Positions 12,328-24,902 of a DNA stretch of 64,000 nt are shown here, piece after piece (the first letter of the stretch is position 1; each line of letters opens with the position of its first letter). The translations under genes and the position numbers were made by a program. The notes below the pieces were generated by a model, which was not told the origin of the DNA, searched no databases, and worked only from the letters and a program-made list of their open reading frames with translations. Origin of the DNA: Heliocidaris erythrogramma (Eukaryota > Echinodermata > Echinoidea > Camarodonta > Echinometridae); NCBI GenBank assembly GCA_025617745.1, contig CM046873.1, positions 31,629,101 through 31,693,100 on the forward strand, read 5' to 3'.

Positions 12328-13386
12328 ACTCTTTACATCATGATCGTCAGAGGTACGCAGTTACCAAAAATACAAGTTTGGAAGGAATTTACAAACAGAT
12401 AGGAACCGGAATACAAATAAACCTATACGTAAAACGCGACAGGAAGAAAAGATAAACATGATAAGTGAAGAGAAATAATAATCAAATGATTAAAAACAAA
12501 ACTATCAGAGGAAGCACTCTCGTTTGCATACCTGTCTGATGCATTAGAACTGCTTCTACAGGATTTTAATCGTACTTTCTCCTATCACCTACTATATAAT
12601 TGACACCACAATATAAATTCATACACCTGTATAGTACGATATTGCTGCGCATCGAAAATCGAAACCCCTAAATTTTCTTACAACGAGCCACTGTCCGCGC
12701 ATGCGCTGTTGATATGACACAAGCGTTTTCGGCCACGCCCGTCAAATATCTGCCATGATAATTTTCTACAAAATGGAGTGTCCATTTCTAATGTATTATT
12801 TCACTCAGTTGTCCAATGTTGAATAAAACAAAAGCAGAGTCATCGTTTAATACACTGGATAGTAATCATTATTCATGACAATTTATAGTACGTTTTTGTA
12901 ACACTCTAGAATAAATCCATAAATTTATTAATCGACAACAAACAAGGACTTTAAACAATTGTAAGGACCTTACAATGGTGACAGATCTTTGGGGAAAAGA
13001 AAGGAAAATCGCTTATCTCGACCCTTTCCTTGGCTGTGTTGATGGACGCCATTTGTGAGAAAAAATGACGTGGAAGGAAATTGACCAATAATAGTAATTT
13101 AATTGTTTCTGTCTCATTCGTTGAATCCTCTAATGGCCATTATTTCCAGCCAGTTTTGCCGAATGCAAAAGGGAGGGGAAAGCATGTGGAAACCGCATTT
13201 ACTTTAATTTGTAGCAGTATGGGAGATATCCCAGTTTTTATCCATGATTTGGGGGAATCTGAGAACACCGAAAAGAGGAGAAGTAGAAATATTATTATGA
13301 TGTTATTTGATTTAACTTGATTTATTGGTTTCTCCATCATATTTTTATATACATTTTCAGGCATGTGACAGATCTCATGCATAGTA
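11121..13386. other. No gene supported
   Basis: C runs at 11152-11165 and 11201-11213, a CTT-rich stretch at 11238-11272, and a perfect NRF-1-like palindrome GCGCATGCGC at 12697-12706 without an associated exon. Confidence 0.5.
12283..12336. repeat. (TC)n microsatellite
   Basis: CT dinucleotide run in a longer pyrimidine-rich stretch beginning near 12220. Confidence 0.95.
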
Positions 13387-13545
13387 CATAATTATACTTG
13401 TTGAATGCATAACTGAATACATAATTGAGTACATGATAATTGAGTGCATGTAATTGAATACATACTTGAATACATAATTGGATACATAATTGAATTCATA
13501 ACTGAATACATATTGAACATGTTGAATACATAATCATGCATAATA
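13387..13545. repeat. TGAATACATAAT minisatellite
   Basis: About a dozen imperfect 11-16 base units with the consensus TTGAATACATAA, for example at 13412, 13455, 13470 and 13522. AT-rich, non-coding. Confidence 0.8.
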
Positions 13546-14342
13546 ATGTATAAAATTAAATGTTTATTAGAATTAAAGTTTAGATATAAATGTATTAAAT
13601 GTTGTTGTACAAAGTTTCATAAATTAAACAAGAAAGATTACAGGGTCGACAAAAAAGTAACATTGGATATGGTGACAGTCGTTGAACACTGCATGGGCTA
13701 TACAAACGCCCTCATTCTCGGGGAGGTGACACTGTCATACTTTATTTTTGGTCAAAATATGCAAAAGGTTTGCGAACAGAGCTTATACCATAAATGCCAA
13801 TTATTCCCATTGTATGGTATTTGGATCGTGTGTTGTAAAATGGGCTTCAGAAATATTTGTTCTTTTCTTCAACTAAATTTCGTCAAGACAACAAATCGAT
13901 ACTCTAAAATCATCAGATTTTAACGTAATTACTAAAAATGCTATACTCTTTGATTTTACGAAATTTCAAAGCAATAAAAACCAGACTATTCTATTTCAAA
14001 CAAGTCTTATTAATTAAAAAAGTCGTATAGATGTAAAAATCGAAGTATCTAGGTCTATACGTCTGTAAGCAACATTATACCCCTCCTCTTAGCCTCTTCG
14101 CACCCTCTTCTTGGTGTCCTTCTCTCTCAATCCTTATGATAAATTTTCTTGCAATCAGTCAACCAGCCCAGCTAATCAAAGAGCGGTCAGTTCGGACATG
14201 CTCGATATAGCAGCCCTCCATGACTCATCGTTACATCTCGTCACCCATCCATTTTGAGAAATGGACTGATCGTGGAGTAAGGGGCCTGTCACATGTCATC
14301 GAAAACGATAACGATAAACTATAACTATGAAAGAAGTCTTCT

Positions 14343-14480
14343 GGGGAGCGTTTCATCTAGTGTTTTGTCAGTGACTTTTACTGACAAATTTGCTCTCAGC
14401 CAATCAGATGCAAGGATTTCAGTAGCTTATAACAGTTGTCGGTAAAAAACACTGACAAAACGCTTGATGAAACGCCCCCC
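14343..14480. repeat. Palindromic element family H, variant copy 2
   Basis: The core (TGCTCTCAGCCAATCAG, inverted relative to copy 1) is that of family H but the termini differ: GCGTTTCATCTAGTG against CTTGATGAAACGC, followed by a run of C. A subfamily with changed ends. Confidence 0.7.
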
Positions 14481-14560
14481 CCCCCCAGAAGTACAAGTAC
14501 TCTCTAATAAAGAGGAGTAGAAGATCAATAGTTTTTGATGTCACAATAATTATGTCAACC

Positions 14561-14976
14561 CTTTAGGACAGGAATTATTTAAGGGCTAAATTGATCATAT
14601 TTTGTTCTTCAAATTGGCAACAATAGTATTTTTCTTTTAGTGCTACATGGTTCTAATAAGGTGTAATGTCTTTGAAAACAATTTACATGGTTAGCAAGTT
14701 TGTCAAAAGTTTAAAAATTTGCCAAGTTTGATTTAAAAAAAAACAATGATTTTGAACTTCTCAATGTGTTACCAATTTAAGGATTTTAAAGCTTATTCTC
14801 GTTCTTAAAATTCCTGGCATCAAACGCAATATGGTCATGCAACAAATATGGACATAGTATGTGCCGAAATTTTTGCTCTTTCTACTCATGCATCTGGTAT
14901 GTTTTTTAGAGCTCTAAATCAAAAGTTACTGAGCAAAATCACAAAAGGTGGTCAATTGTCTTGGGTTAATAGGGAT
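14561..14976 (-). mobile_element. ~400-bp TTAA-ended element family B, copy 1
   Basis: The left end reads AACCCTTTAGGACAGGAATT and the right end CAATTGTCTTGGGTTAA, the same terminal repeats as the copy at 61132 in opposite orientation. Interiors align over their whole length with perhaps 85% identity. TTAA followed by CCC at the ends is the arrangement of piggyBac-type elements. Non-coding. Confidence 0.75.
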
Positions 14977-15288
14977 CATTTCGTTTTAGAGTTAAATCCA
15001 CTCCAAAGTAATTGTTGAATTACTCTTTTGAGTATGGATTCCATTACATTTTGAACGTGGATTTCACTCCAAATGAAGTGTTTCCTAATTACGACTTTCG
15101 CAAAAGGGGGTTTCTACTTCAGTCTGTACATTTAGAGAGTAGAATATCAGCGTTATGAGGCGTCATATCGAGTGCGTTATGAACCTGCGCTAACCAAGCC
15201 TCTGAAGCAAATCGGTGCATACGCCAATGCAATGTCATCACTGTTCATTATTCATTCACTTTTTGTATAAACGATGTCACTCTCAGCA

Positions 15289-15413
15289 GGGCCTCGTTTC
15301 ATAAAACTTGTTATTATAAGGTACTGAAATCCTTGCATATGATTGGCTGAAAGACAATTGGTCATAGAAATGTGGCAGTTGTTACTGATAACAAGTTTTA
15401 TGAAACGGGACCC
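15289..15413. repeat. Palindromic element family H, copy 3
   Basis: Starts GGGCCTCGTTTCATAAAAC and ends GTTTTATGAAACGGGACCC. About 20 bases shorter than copy 1 after the left GTTTCATAAAACTTG arm. Confidence 0.8.
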
Positions 15414-15434
15414 TAACGCGTCAAAGACCGCAGC

Positions 15435-15498
15435 GCCCAGTTTCATAAAACTTGTTATCACTAACAAGTTAAGGTAGTTGTTATAAGCTTGTTATAAA
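15435..15498. repeat. Palindromic element family H, truncated copy 4
   Basis: Only the left part is present: CCCAGTTTCATAAAACTTG through to CTTGTTATAA. It begins 21 bases after copy 3, so two insertions or a local duplication happened here. Confidence 0.65.
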
Positions 15499-17248
15499 CC
15501 AGTCGTTGACGCAGTCCTGCGTCTGCAACGGGCGTTAACGATTTATGCTAATGAGCCTTCAGCACCGATATTCTCCGATCTAATACCCTTTCTACATAAA
15601 CTTCAGAAGAATGGTATCGTTATCGATGATGTGTGACAGGGTCCTAAGGATTGGGTATGACAGAGGCTGGATACGTTCAATGAAAAGCTAAGATATGGAG
15701 AAAAATGGAGGGGGAAATATGAAAAGTTTTCCGTCATATCAATGACGCCATGGCAATCACCACCACAGCTTGATCGGGGTCCCAGCCGCCCAGATGGCTT
15801 CTGCATTACCGCTGACTATTCACGGGTGATATTAATACGTCATTCAGAGGGGTGATATTGGGGGCCTGGGTGGCGTTCGCGCACGGTGGGAGGGGCAGCA
15901 GACCAAAACGCCCTGTCCCATAGGAAAAATGTTTTAAAGCAACACAAATGCGTTTCATTAGTCATGTCGTTGGTACTGTTTTCTTTGCACGCTATTAACC
16001 GACACGTCATCTATAATGAGCTCAGCGTTTGTGTTGATGAATTAGGCCTATGCCGCCTGTTTGTCAAATTACACTGATTACGAATGATCTTTATTCTCAG
16101 AGAATTTTCTTTCAGTGAGAAAACTGATACAACGTCTTTAAATTTTGCTATCAGTTTTTCTTTCGGATTCTATATCTTTGTTCAAAGTGACAATGTGATT
16201 GTTGTCTTTACAGAAGTGGTGGCGCTTGACAATTTTGAAGGGGGAATGTCGGACCAAAGAAAAAAATGAATGTGGTGTGTCACATACCACCTCAGCCCCT
16301 GTACAAAGCTAATTACATTCCAGGTTTGTAGTAGCGAGGGGGTTAAGAAAAATCAAATTAATATCCACTCCAGGGGAGGGTCAGGCTTCCCCGAAGACTT
16401 CATCCGATGATGGAGAAGGATATTAAAGATGAAGGAAAGTGGATTAATAAGACGCCTTGGATAGTGTTGAATCATATTACGATGTGAAGTGCCCTTTCCA
16501 CCCTCTCATCATGCTCAGACAAGATTGTGGGGATGACACTTTCGCACAAAACGGTTGTAAATAAGATAAAAGAAAGGGACGTTGGCGGAAAAAAATTTCA
16601 GCAGGGAGTGGCGTGCATGGGTCCTCACTTGCCGACAAGGTTGGTCAAGAGTTTCCAACAAGCAAAATAAAAAATTTAAGTCTTCAGATCTTAGAATTTC
16701 CAAAAAGTATGCCGAAGATTTTCAACAAAAAAAAGGGCAAATGAAAAATTAAGGCTTTCATTTTGGAATATACCGAGAAGGTTCTCAAATCATTTGTCCA
16801 CCAATGGTGATTTCGGACATAATTTACCCCTCTCGCTCGATCTATTTAAAGAAACAGTGTAAATCCTCGGTATATATTTGCAAAACCATTCTTCCAACAA
16901 ATGGATTTTATTATTAGAAATTAAAGATTCATCTAACCAATCATCAATTTCTTATTTCTTTCTGTTGAATAATGTTTGGCTGACATAATATTAAAAAATG
17001 ATATAACAATCAATAACTGATGTATGTCACCATATAGTAGCAGTTTCTTCGGGGGGGGGCGTGGGGGCTTCAGCATTTTGTATACATGTTTCTGCTTGAA
17101 ATTCTAGAATTATTCGCGGGATGACTGTTTTTGTTTTTGTTTTGTTTTTGTTTTTTTTTTTGGGGGGGGGGGGTTGGGTTGTTGTATTCATTGTAGCGTG
17201 TGTGCATTTATTGAAAAGACACTGGTGACATCTACCGCCCCCCTCTCT

Positions 17249-17280
<32 letters not shown>

Positions 17281-18308
17281 CCTCCTCTCTCTTTCTCTTT
17301 CTCTCTCTCTCTCTGTCTCTCTCCTCTCTCTCTCTCTCTTATAGAAAAATATATATATATATATATATATATATCTATAATATAATACACTAAGGATTTG
17401 AGGCTCTTTTTTTTTGGTTCAAATAGGCTCCTCCCCTGGCCCTTTTGGTCCCGCGCTTTTGGTACCCACGGGTGGGGAAGGGTTCTTAGAGTGGTGGGAG
17501 GCACTTCTTAAGGGCTGACGTCCCGTCCATATTTCATAAATTCATTTTGAAGCATTGAATTTCCGCAGGGAGTAGGCCTAATCATTCTACCAACCCATGA
17601 AGCGGGTTATAGCTTCATGCCCAGCCACCCATATACCTTTCCCTGTGAAGGGAGCTATGCCAAAGAACAGCATGGCCATATATCCGCATGGCTTCAGTGT
17701 ACAGTACAGTATTATACACACGTGTTAGATCGTTCGCACGGACGTGGTGTAGAGGTCATCATACAGGTATAGAGTTACATCATTGAAGCTCATGGTCACA
17801 CACACAGTTTAGTTTGTATGTTTCACGACGTTCGCTACCGTAATTTGACACTTTATCAGAAAATCTGATAAGAAGAAAATTCCTTCGAAAATATTCCATA
17901 ATGATTATGAATACGTAAAATGATATTAATCCCTTCTCCCCTCGCCCTGGGGGTGATGGATACAATGGAATGGGGGGAGCTGAAGGGGGGGGGGGTAGTA
18001 GGGGGGAGTCAATCCGTCGGTCCTCCCCAGACCCATATAAGGGGGCCATTATCCCCCTGAAAATAAAATGACAAATTCATTTTTCTCATTATTGCATCCT
18101 TTACAGGGACGTACCGCTAATTATGGATTTACTCTGAGTATTAATAAACCACAGAAACATGGCAAGATCAAATCGCTCCCTCTAGGTCTATGCATGGATA
18201 TTCTACTCGAACATTATTAAATCCATATCATCAATTTTTTCAAGATTAAAAGGAATTTTCTTCAGAACTCATGCAAGCTTTGGATAAATAAGACATATTC
18301 ACATGATC
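15499..18308. other. No gene supported
   Basis: Short broken frames only. Besides the TC/AT microsatellite there are G runs at 17042, 17161-17172 and 17987. Confidence 0.5.
17243..17374. repeat. (TC)n followed by (AT)n
   Basis: About 97 bases of CT dinucleotides and then (AT)13 at 17349-17374. A long poly(T)-poly(G) stretch lies shortly upstream (17151-17172). Confidence 0.95.
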
Positions 18309-18635
18309 ATGGGGCGGATCCAGATTTAGTATAAGCGGGGAAACATGCAGGTTTGTCAACTTTTGGAAAAGGCAGACCTGGGGGGGGGGGGGGTGGCGAT
18401 AATTTTTTTTTTCGTCAGACCAAGAAAATTCGCTCAGGAGGTGGTGGTTATGGGGGTCCCTCCATAATTCTCTGACAAGCAAAAAAGAAGGTTTCATTCT
18501 AAAAGGGGCGGGGGCACAATCAACAAAAGGGCGGATCGTCTATGGTCAAAATGCATACTTTCCTGCCATTGAACGGGGGGGGGGTGGGGATGGCACGGCC
18601 AAAGCACCCCCCCCCCCCCCGGGTCCGCCAATGGA
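18309..18635. mobile_element. Compound family L element
   Basis: Contains ATGGGGCGGATCCAG at the left, a 14-G run at 18380-18393, an internal AAGGGCGGATCG at about 18528, another G run at 18577 and a C run ending CCCGGGTCCGCCAATGG. It looks like two elements of the family joined or nested, but the boundaries are not clear. Confidence 0.5.
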
Positions 18636-18744
18636 CATGTTGTAAATACTTCTTGGTAAAAATAACTTTACCCGACTTTTTTATTTATTCACTTGATTAT
18701 TGTAACAAAATACGGTACGGTGATTAATCATAAACACAGCTAGC

Positions 18745-18764
18745 GCCCGTGGATGTCCACGGGC
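18745..18764. repeat. Short perfect hairpin GCCCGTGGA-TG-TCCACGGGC
   Basis: A 9-bp perfect stem with a two-base loop, between CTAGC on the left and CTGCTTCTGCTAG on the right, and next to a (TA)n run at 18777-18788. It may be the 3' end of the element headed by the tRNA-like fragment at 18941. Confidence 0.6.
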
Positions 18765-18940
18765 TGCTTCTGCTAGTATATATATATAAGTGTAAGGAAA
18801 TAACATATACAACAGCTTTGGCAAATCTCGTGGAAATAAATACAAATTTGAAAGAAATTGCGAGAATAACGTTGCGTAGCTCACTCAAAGTTCCCCAGAG
18901 CTGTCCCTCCCTTTTTGAAATTTTGCAAAGGCTGAAAAAA

Positions 18941-18992
18941 TGTCTCCGCCGGGAATCGAACCCGGGTCGTTTGGCTTAGAACGCCAATGCCT
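18941..18992 (-). pseudogene. tRNA 3' half / SINE head fragment, Arg(TCT)-like
   Basis: On the minus strand there is an anticodon stem-loop (TTGGC, 7-nt loop GTTCTAA, GCCAA), a 5-nt variable loop, a perfect T arm (CCGGG TTCGATT CCCGG, 18949-18965) and a 7-nt acceptor 3' strand with A as discriminator. Read this way the anticodon is TCT. The D arm and 5' acceptor strand are absent; their place is taken by the hairpin at 18991-19053. It is a truncated tRNA copy or a SINE head running leftward towards 18740, not a functional tRNA. Confidence 0.6.
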
Positions 18993-19053
18993 CCTAAAAG
19001 GGAGGATGTATATATATAATATATATATATATATATATCCTCCCTTTTAGGAG
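18991..19053. repeat. Perfect hairpin around an (AT)n core
   Basis: Arms CTCCTAAAAGGGAGGAT (18991-19007) and its exact reverse complement (19037-19053) flank an almost pure (TA)n stretch that itself pairs. The whole 63 bp can extrude as a cruciform. It touches the tRNA-like fragment. Confidence 0.85.
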
Positions 19054-21197
19054 CCTTTCAAATTGAAGACCGTAGCTGCGCCAGTCTGTACCGTCTCTGT
19101 AAAAATCAAAATCGAAATAAATCTTATTGGAAAACTGTAACTTGTAACAAGTGAATGAAATAACTCATCACTACGGATTCGGAGGGGGGGGGGGGAGAGG
19201 CTCCGTAAATTTGAACACATGTTTGATGAGAAGGGATATTTCCATTCGTTCATCTCTAGTCTCTAAAATTGTCAGAGCTAAGCTGCACTGGCGACTTCCC
19301 TCCAAACTACACTTAACATAGCCCTCGCTCGCTCTGCTGCCTCAGTTAACTCACTGAGTATCTTCCCGGGCGGTGCGGCTGAGGTCTTATTTATGTGACC
19401 ACCGTAAATTAAAGTTTGGGCCTGATTAACTTGAGGAGTATGGAGATAAATGGGGGATAGGTCATCGACTCTATGCTGAACTTCTTCATCTTCGTTTAAC
19501 CGTCATCTTCATCCAGTGATAGCTATGGTATCCGTAATGCTTCATCTCCGTGTGTGCGTGTGTTTGTGTGTTTTGTTGTTTATGTTGTTGTTGTTTTTTC
19601 GCATCAGTACATCAGCAGTACATGATTTGCTTCTGTGCAGAGCAACGTAGCTTTGAGGGCATAGGGGCACGTGCCCCCCCCCCCATATCTAATGGTGAAA
19701 ATGATAGGAATAGGTTGATAAAAATTGGAAAGGGGAAGCAAAAATATGAGAATAAAGATGATATAACCCTTTCTTACACATGTTGGAATCGGTTGTCTAA
19801 TCTTTGGGGTTGTTGTTGTTGTTTTTGTGGTATTTTTTTAAAGAATTTCATAAATTTGTTAATTCGGTGCACCGCCCCCCCTGCCCCATTACACCACTGT
19901 CGTCTCAATGGCGGGATCCTATATTTTCTAATGTTATTCGTTACCATATTCTGAATATTTAGATGCTTTTGCTGTCCCAGATTTCTGCCAATTTTCGCCA
20001 TCTTCTGGTTCTATCCCGTTGTGTGCCTTCTTAACACCGTCTATTTCCTATCGGTCTTCTTTTAATTCTTTCTTTTTTAAATTTTCTTTTGGTATTTCAA
20101 GCATCCCTTCTTCGAATTGTTCTTCTTTGTCTTAGTATTACTTCTTCTTTCTTGTTCCTTCTGTCTCTTTATTTTCCTTCAGCTTTCCATCCCTCGTATT
20201 CACCATCTTCTTCTAAGTGGGATTTCTTTTCGTTCTACTTAATAATCTTCATGCTCTGTTCCTTTTTCTTCTTCTCTTGTCACATTGTCTTTTTCGATAT
20301 AATTTTCATTATCTCGTTCTTTTCGTGTGTATATTAAAGTGACAGTAAATTGAAGCTCCTAATTGGCGCCATCTTTCAACATGATTTGAAACGTGTCTGT
20401 GCCTCTATTTTTCCCATCATGCCCCATTCTAGTTTGTAGAAGCTTAGAATGTATCTGTAGGCAATTTTCCACATGTGCAACGTGAAAAATAATAGTTTGA
20501 AATATAAAATTTGCCTATTTTCCCAACAGCTGTTTGTCGAAATTCAAAATAAAATGCAATTAATTTTCAAATTATAATCTCAATTTTGCAGTTACTGTAA
20601 GGTGGCGCTGTTCAAGTTTTGCCAGTTTAAATGCCATTTAATACATTCCCTTTATTTGCTGTTGATAAGTCATGTAATACTGCATATTTCATTGTATTTT
20701 TCTGTTTTTTATCATGTTATTTTTCATCTTTCAGCTTTTCTTTACATGTATTCTGTGATCTTTATTCACACATCTTGAATACATTTTCTCATTATTTTTT
20801 TAAAATCAAATGTTTACTATAAAGATATCTCTTCACATAAAAACACTTATTTTTCCGTGATGCAAAATCTCAAGGGCCACGCCCTTCCTGCTCCTCCCTC
20901 CCCCCTCTCCCTTCCCATTCATTTCTTCCCCGATGCTGCCTTCGCTTCGGCGTAGAGTCCAGCTCCCACCTTCCTTTCTCAATTCCAATTTTCCCTCACC
21001 GATCCTCTTAAAAGAAAATACATATATCTGTGATTTTGATTTATGGTCTTCGCGTGACGCCAGTGTTTCTGATAAGCCTACCCAAGGAGGCACATTGCAG
21101 ATGAGTCATTTCTTAATTGCTGGGGATTTGAGTATCGTCCCTTAAAGGGAGAGTTCATCTTGATAATCAACACTGTAAAAAATAACTGTAAAACTAC
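19054..21197. other. No gene supported; pyrimidine-rich at 20040-20340
   Basis: TTC/TCT-rich stretch with hydrophobic chance frames. G run at 19183-19194 and C run at 19675-19684. Confidence 0.5.
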
Positions 21198-21400
21198 AGT
21201 TTTTTGGCCCTTGAAATACATTACAATACAGGTTTTTTGGCCCTTGAAATTACAAGTTATTGCCGTTATTTCAATTTTACAGTCTTTTCCTGTAAAACAA
21301 CAGCAAGTTTGTTGGTTTAACCGGAAATCACGTATATTTACAATCGCCAGACATAATTTATGTCGGGCGATTGTAAATATATGCTGATTTCCGGTAACAA
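21198..21400. repeat. Direct duplication followed by a 75-bp palindrome
   Basis: TTTTTTGGCCCTTGAAAT occurs twice (about 21200 and 21233). Then 21319-21394 forms a hairpin with arms around ACCGGAAATCA and TGATTTCCGGT and an inner stem GATTGTAAATATA / TATATTTACAATC, with ACATAATTTATGT at the tip. The flanking CTGTAAAA motifs suggest an element with both parts, boundaries unclear. Confidence 0.65.
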
Positions 21401-21588
21401 AAAAGAAACTGTGGAAAAAAGGACATTCCCGGCATCCTGACGGCCAGGCAATTTTTACATTGTACTTATTGCAATCATTGACCTAAAGCCTATTATCTCC
21501 TCATCTAAAATTTAAACACGCTTATTTCATGTTATTGTTCTCGTTGAAATCAATTTTGTTCATTCATTTTTTGTAATCTAAAAAACCC

Positions 21589-21706
21589 ACGTTTATTTAA
21601 CAGAAACATATAATTGCTTTAAAAATATTAACCACTTTCCAAGCAATTATAAATTTATTTGACAGAGACGTATAATTGCTTTAAAAGATATAAACCACTT
21701 TCTAGG
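21589..21706 (+). repeat. ~63-bp tandem duplication
   Basis: The segment TATAATTGCTTTAAAA followed by AACCACTTTC occurs twice, at about 21609 and 21672, separated by AAGCAATTATAAATTTATTT. Confidence 0.7.
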
Positions 21707-23714
21707 GGAAAAAACAAATCTTAAATTGCCCGCTCATTGACTTGTTCAAATTATGGTACACGTAGACATGCACAAATCACATTTCACTCAATCATTTGTA
21801 TTTTTGTTAAAACTTGAATATAGTTGTTGCTTTTCATGGTTTCAGAGTTGCGATAGTCATGTTAGTAGGCCTATTTACTAATATGGTTCTGATTCATGGA
21901 ACCAGATATCCACTTAAATTATTTTTTTTTTTAAATAACAATTTATCAAATTTAAGCACAAAACATACTACTGTTTGCATGCTTACCAGTTACATAAATA
22001 TAGTTGCCGATCATAATTTAATGATGCAAGATGATAAGTGTATAATTTTTGTGTGACTATACTCTGCCTTTGAAATGTTTTTCTACTTCTCTTTAATGAC
22101 CTTTAATAATGAAATTTTAAGAAAGTGATATCCGTGAATGTGATGAAATATACAGTTTACCATTAAAGCATCCATATCAAGACTAAATGACTTTTTATTT
22201 GTGGCATTGAAAAAAGATGTATACATTTGAGTTCTTAATATGTCACACCACTCTAATTTTACATTTATTATGAATAAAAGCATTAATTCGGGTTGTCAGT
22301 ACAGTGTGCGCTGCAACAATATTGAACAAAGTGTACCTTTAATATCCTTACTTACGCAAGTTTTGTTTCCCTATAATGAGATGGCAAGCGATGATTCTAC
22401 AGGACTTGTTATCATGGTTATGACCCGGTCTGCCAGTAGACGTGCGTGGTAGAAGTGAAACTCCACCCGCCGTAAAAACAAAATAAAAGTACAAACAAAA
22501 CTGCATGGTCGAACAACAGACATACAGTTATAAGGTTCCTGAACTTGAATGATTGGCGCATGTGGCGGTCAGTTGGGGCATCGAGGCAGGGGTGGGGGAG
22601 GGGTCCTTCCCAGTCTAAACCTTTTATTCTGGGGGGGGGGGGGGGGGCACCCTAGTCAACTGTGCAAAGCTCTAGCACATCCAGCAAGAGTAGGGAGGGG
22701 TGTTTTGGAGGCTAATTTTCCTTAGACCCAAAAATATAATCTTCGCGTTTTCATATTTTGCACCTCTTTCCAACTAAGTCAGTTTTGGGATGACTGGTGT
22801 ATGGATGGATATTGGGGATGGATCCCTTCATAAAAAGCAATAAAACAATACAATTATTCATGTGTGCCCCCCCCCCCTCCCATCTTTCTGAAAGATTCTT
22901 GCGACGCCATTGGTTTGTCCTTCTTATCCCAGCTAAAAAAATAAGACTTCAGACAACGAGATGCCAAAGAAGTGACTCCGAGTATATGTGCAAGATGTGA
23001 CTGGTATCTCCACAATGGTCACAACTCCCGGCCCATCCTCTCGTCGTAAAGTTTGATTTATTATCATAATATCATTAAGCTGACCATTAAAGAGCTGAAT
23101 GATTGATGCCAATAGTAATTCATTCTCGATTTGGTTTCATCATTGGGAAGAGTTTTGAAAGTCAGAGATAATAACAGTCATCGAAACAATAAATTGTTGT
23201 TAATAGTCAGATGGTGGATTTATAGAAGTTGACCTTTTTTTTTTGTTGGAAACCCCGAGGGAACTCCCTTTGAAGGAGACTGGCCAAATTGCTGGAAATT
23301 GGAAAATATTCTGTGTAACTGCGAATAGAGTCCTGAGCGGGTAAATTTTATTTGTAGAGTTACAGAAATTCCCCATAACCTTTAGCTTTAAAGAAGTCCA
23401 TGAATACCTTCACTTACGATTTTTCTTTTGGCCCTACCCACCCCAGCGCTTGTAAACAAATTTGTAACCGCCAAAAGCGCCGACGGGGGATTCGAAACCA
23501 CAACCTTCATCTTAATCACAGAAAACGAACCACACCTATACAATTCAATAAGTTATTTCCTCGCAGGTCTTTTTCGATTTGCAGAAAATGAGGGCAGATA
23601 TTAAAGGCTGATTAATTATTTTCTGTTTTAGAGAGAAACGTCCCCGCTTAAAGCAAAGTATTGTCACCCTCCTTCAACATGATAAATCTCCACCACTTGT
23701 GGTTACGATTTCTA
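21707..23714. other. No gene supported; possible minus-strand SINE trace
   Basis: A 17-G run at 22631-22647 and a C run at 22867. On the minus strand near 23480-23500, GTTTCGAATCCCCC resembles a Pol III B box, hinting at an old SINE, but no convincing A box was found. Confidence 0.4.
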
Positions 23715-23724
23715 CCCCCCCCCC

Positions 23725-23725
<1 letters not shown>

Positions 23726-23765
<40 letters not shown>
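23726..23765. repeat. (TC)n microsatellite after a C run
   Basis: C run at 23715-23725, then CT repeats passing into CTAT repeats up to about 23790. It lies directly left of the family C hairpin. Confidence 0.95.
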
Positions 23766-23768
<3 letters not shown>

Positions 23769-23816
23769 ATCTCTATCTATCTCTATCTTTCTTTTCATCT
23801 TAAAAATAATTTAAAA

Positions 23817-23990
23817 ACACAATAAAACTACTTTCGAAAAATCAACTGAAGGCAATTTCAATAGCCCTTTAGAATTGTGCGAACATTACAATCGCCTATT
23901 ACGTAATCCGAACCGGATTTCTATGGGCAGTACTATAAGCCTTTGAAATTGCCCTTGAGTTTATTTTTCGAAAGTAGTTTTGATCGTGTA
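23817..23990. mobile_element. Hairpin MITE family C, second copy
   Basis: The ends ACACAATAAAACTACTTTCG and the mirror CGAAAGTAGTTTTGATCGTG flank an interior nearly the same as that of 31206-31397 (landmark TACGTAATCCGAACC). A short block present in the other copy is missing here. Confidence 0.8.
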
Positions 23991-24902
23991 CCACACACTT
24001 TTTTGCAAGGTAAATCGATTATTTTATAATGGTTTCCCATAAACAATTATCACTGTGAACTAAAATCCACTGCATCATTACCTACATTTGATTAAATGCA
24101 GAATTAATCGTAAAAACGGGTGAGTGAAAATTTGTGAAAATTCCACGAATAAAAAGATTTATTATTATTATACGTTTTGACGATCGCTACAAACATTGGC
24201 AACTCCATGATTTCCTTTGCTAGTTTGCGGGCAACTGTGATCCATGACAGAAAATTCTCACAAACATTTCTTGCAATTTTGATGAAAGAGAATATGTATT
24301 AAATACAGCATGATATCTAAGAACTTGTTTTCATATTTTAAGCAGGATATGAAAGTGATGATAGACAGCCTTGCATCTAATGTTGTACTTTTTAAAATTA
24401 GATTAACATTTTAATAGCAGTATGCCGCTAGCTGGATTAATAATGTGAGCTAATTTCCCGTAAATTGTTTCAATCATGAACATTTGTAACGCAAGAAAAG
24501 CAAAGACAGTGCGTGTATAACTTTGACACTTACCGATACTGCGCTCAAAGGCAAGGCGTTCAACGAAATATGTCTGCAAGCAAAATATGCAACTTTTATC
24601 ATGAAAATTATAAAGAATATAGTGACAGTCAGCATGCGAGTATTTCTATTGTTAGAACCTTTTATTACCCTTGCCAAATGACTATGTCCTGAGCTGCATG
24701 TATGTATGATATCGAGATTGCCTCCAGGACTACAAATACATAGATACATAAGAAGAGTGGGGGAGAGGGAGGGTGGCTGAAGCCCCCCCCCCCCCCCCTC
24801 CACACCGCCGCCACCATCAATAATATATCAACAGTAACATCGACACTAGAAGTTGTTGTGTTGATCATTTTACAAACCGACATTCTTACCTGAACTTCAG
24901 CT

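Noticed and set aside
12697-12706. Perfect GCGCATGCGC NRF-1-type site
   Set aside because: A single site with no adjacent exon, CpG island or other promoter motif.
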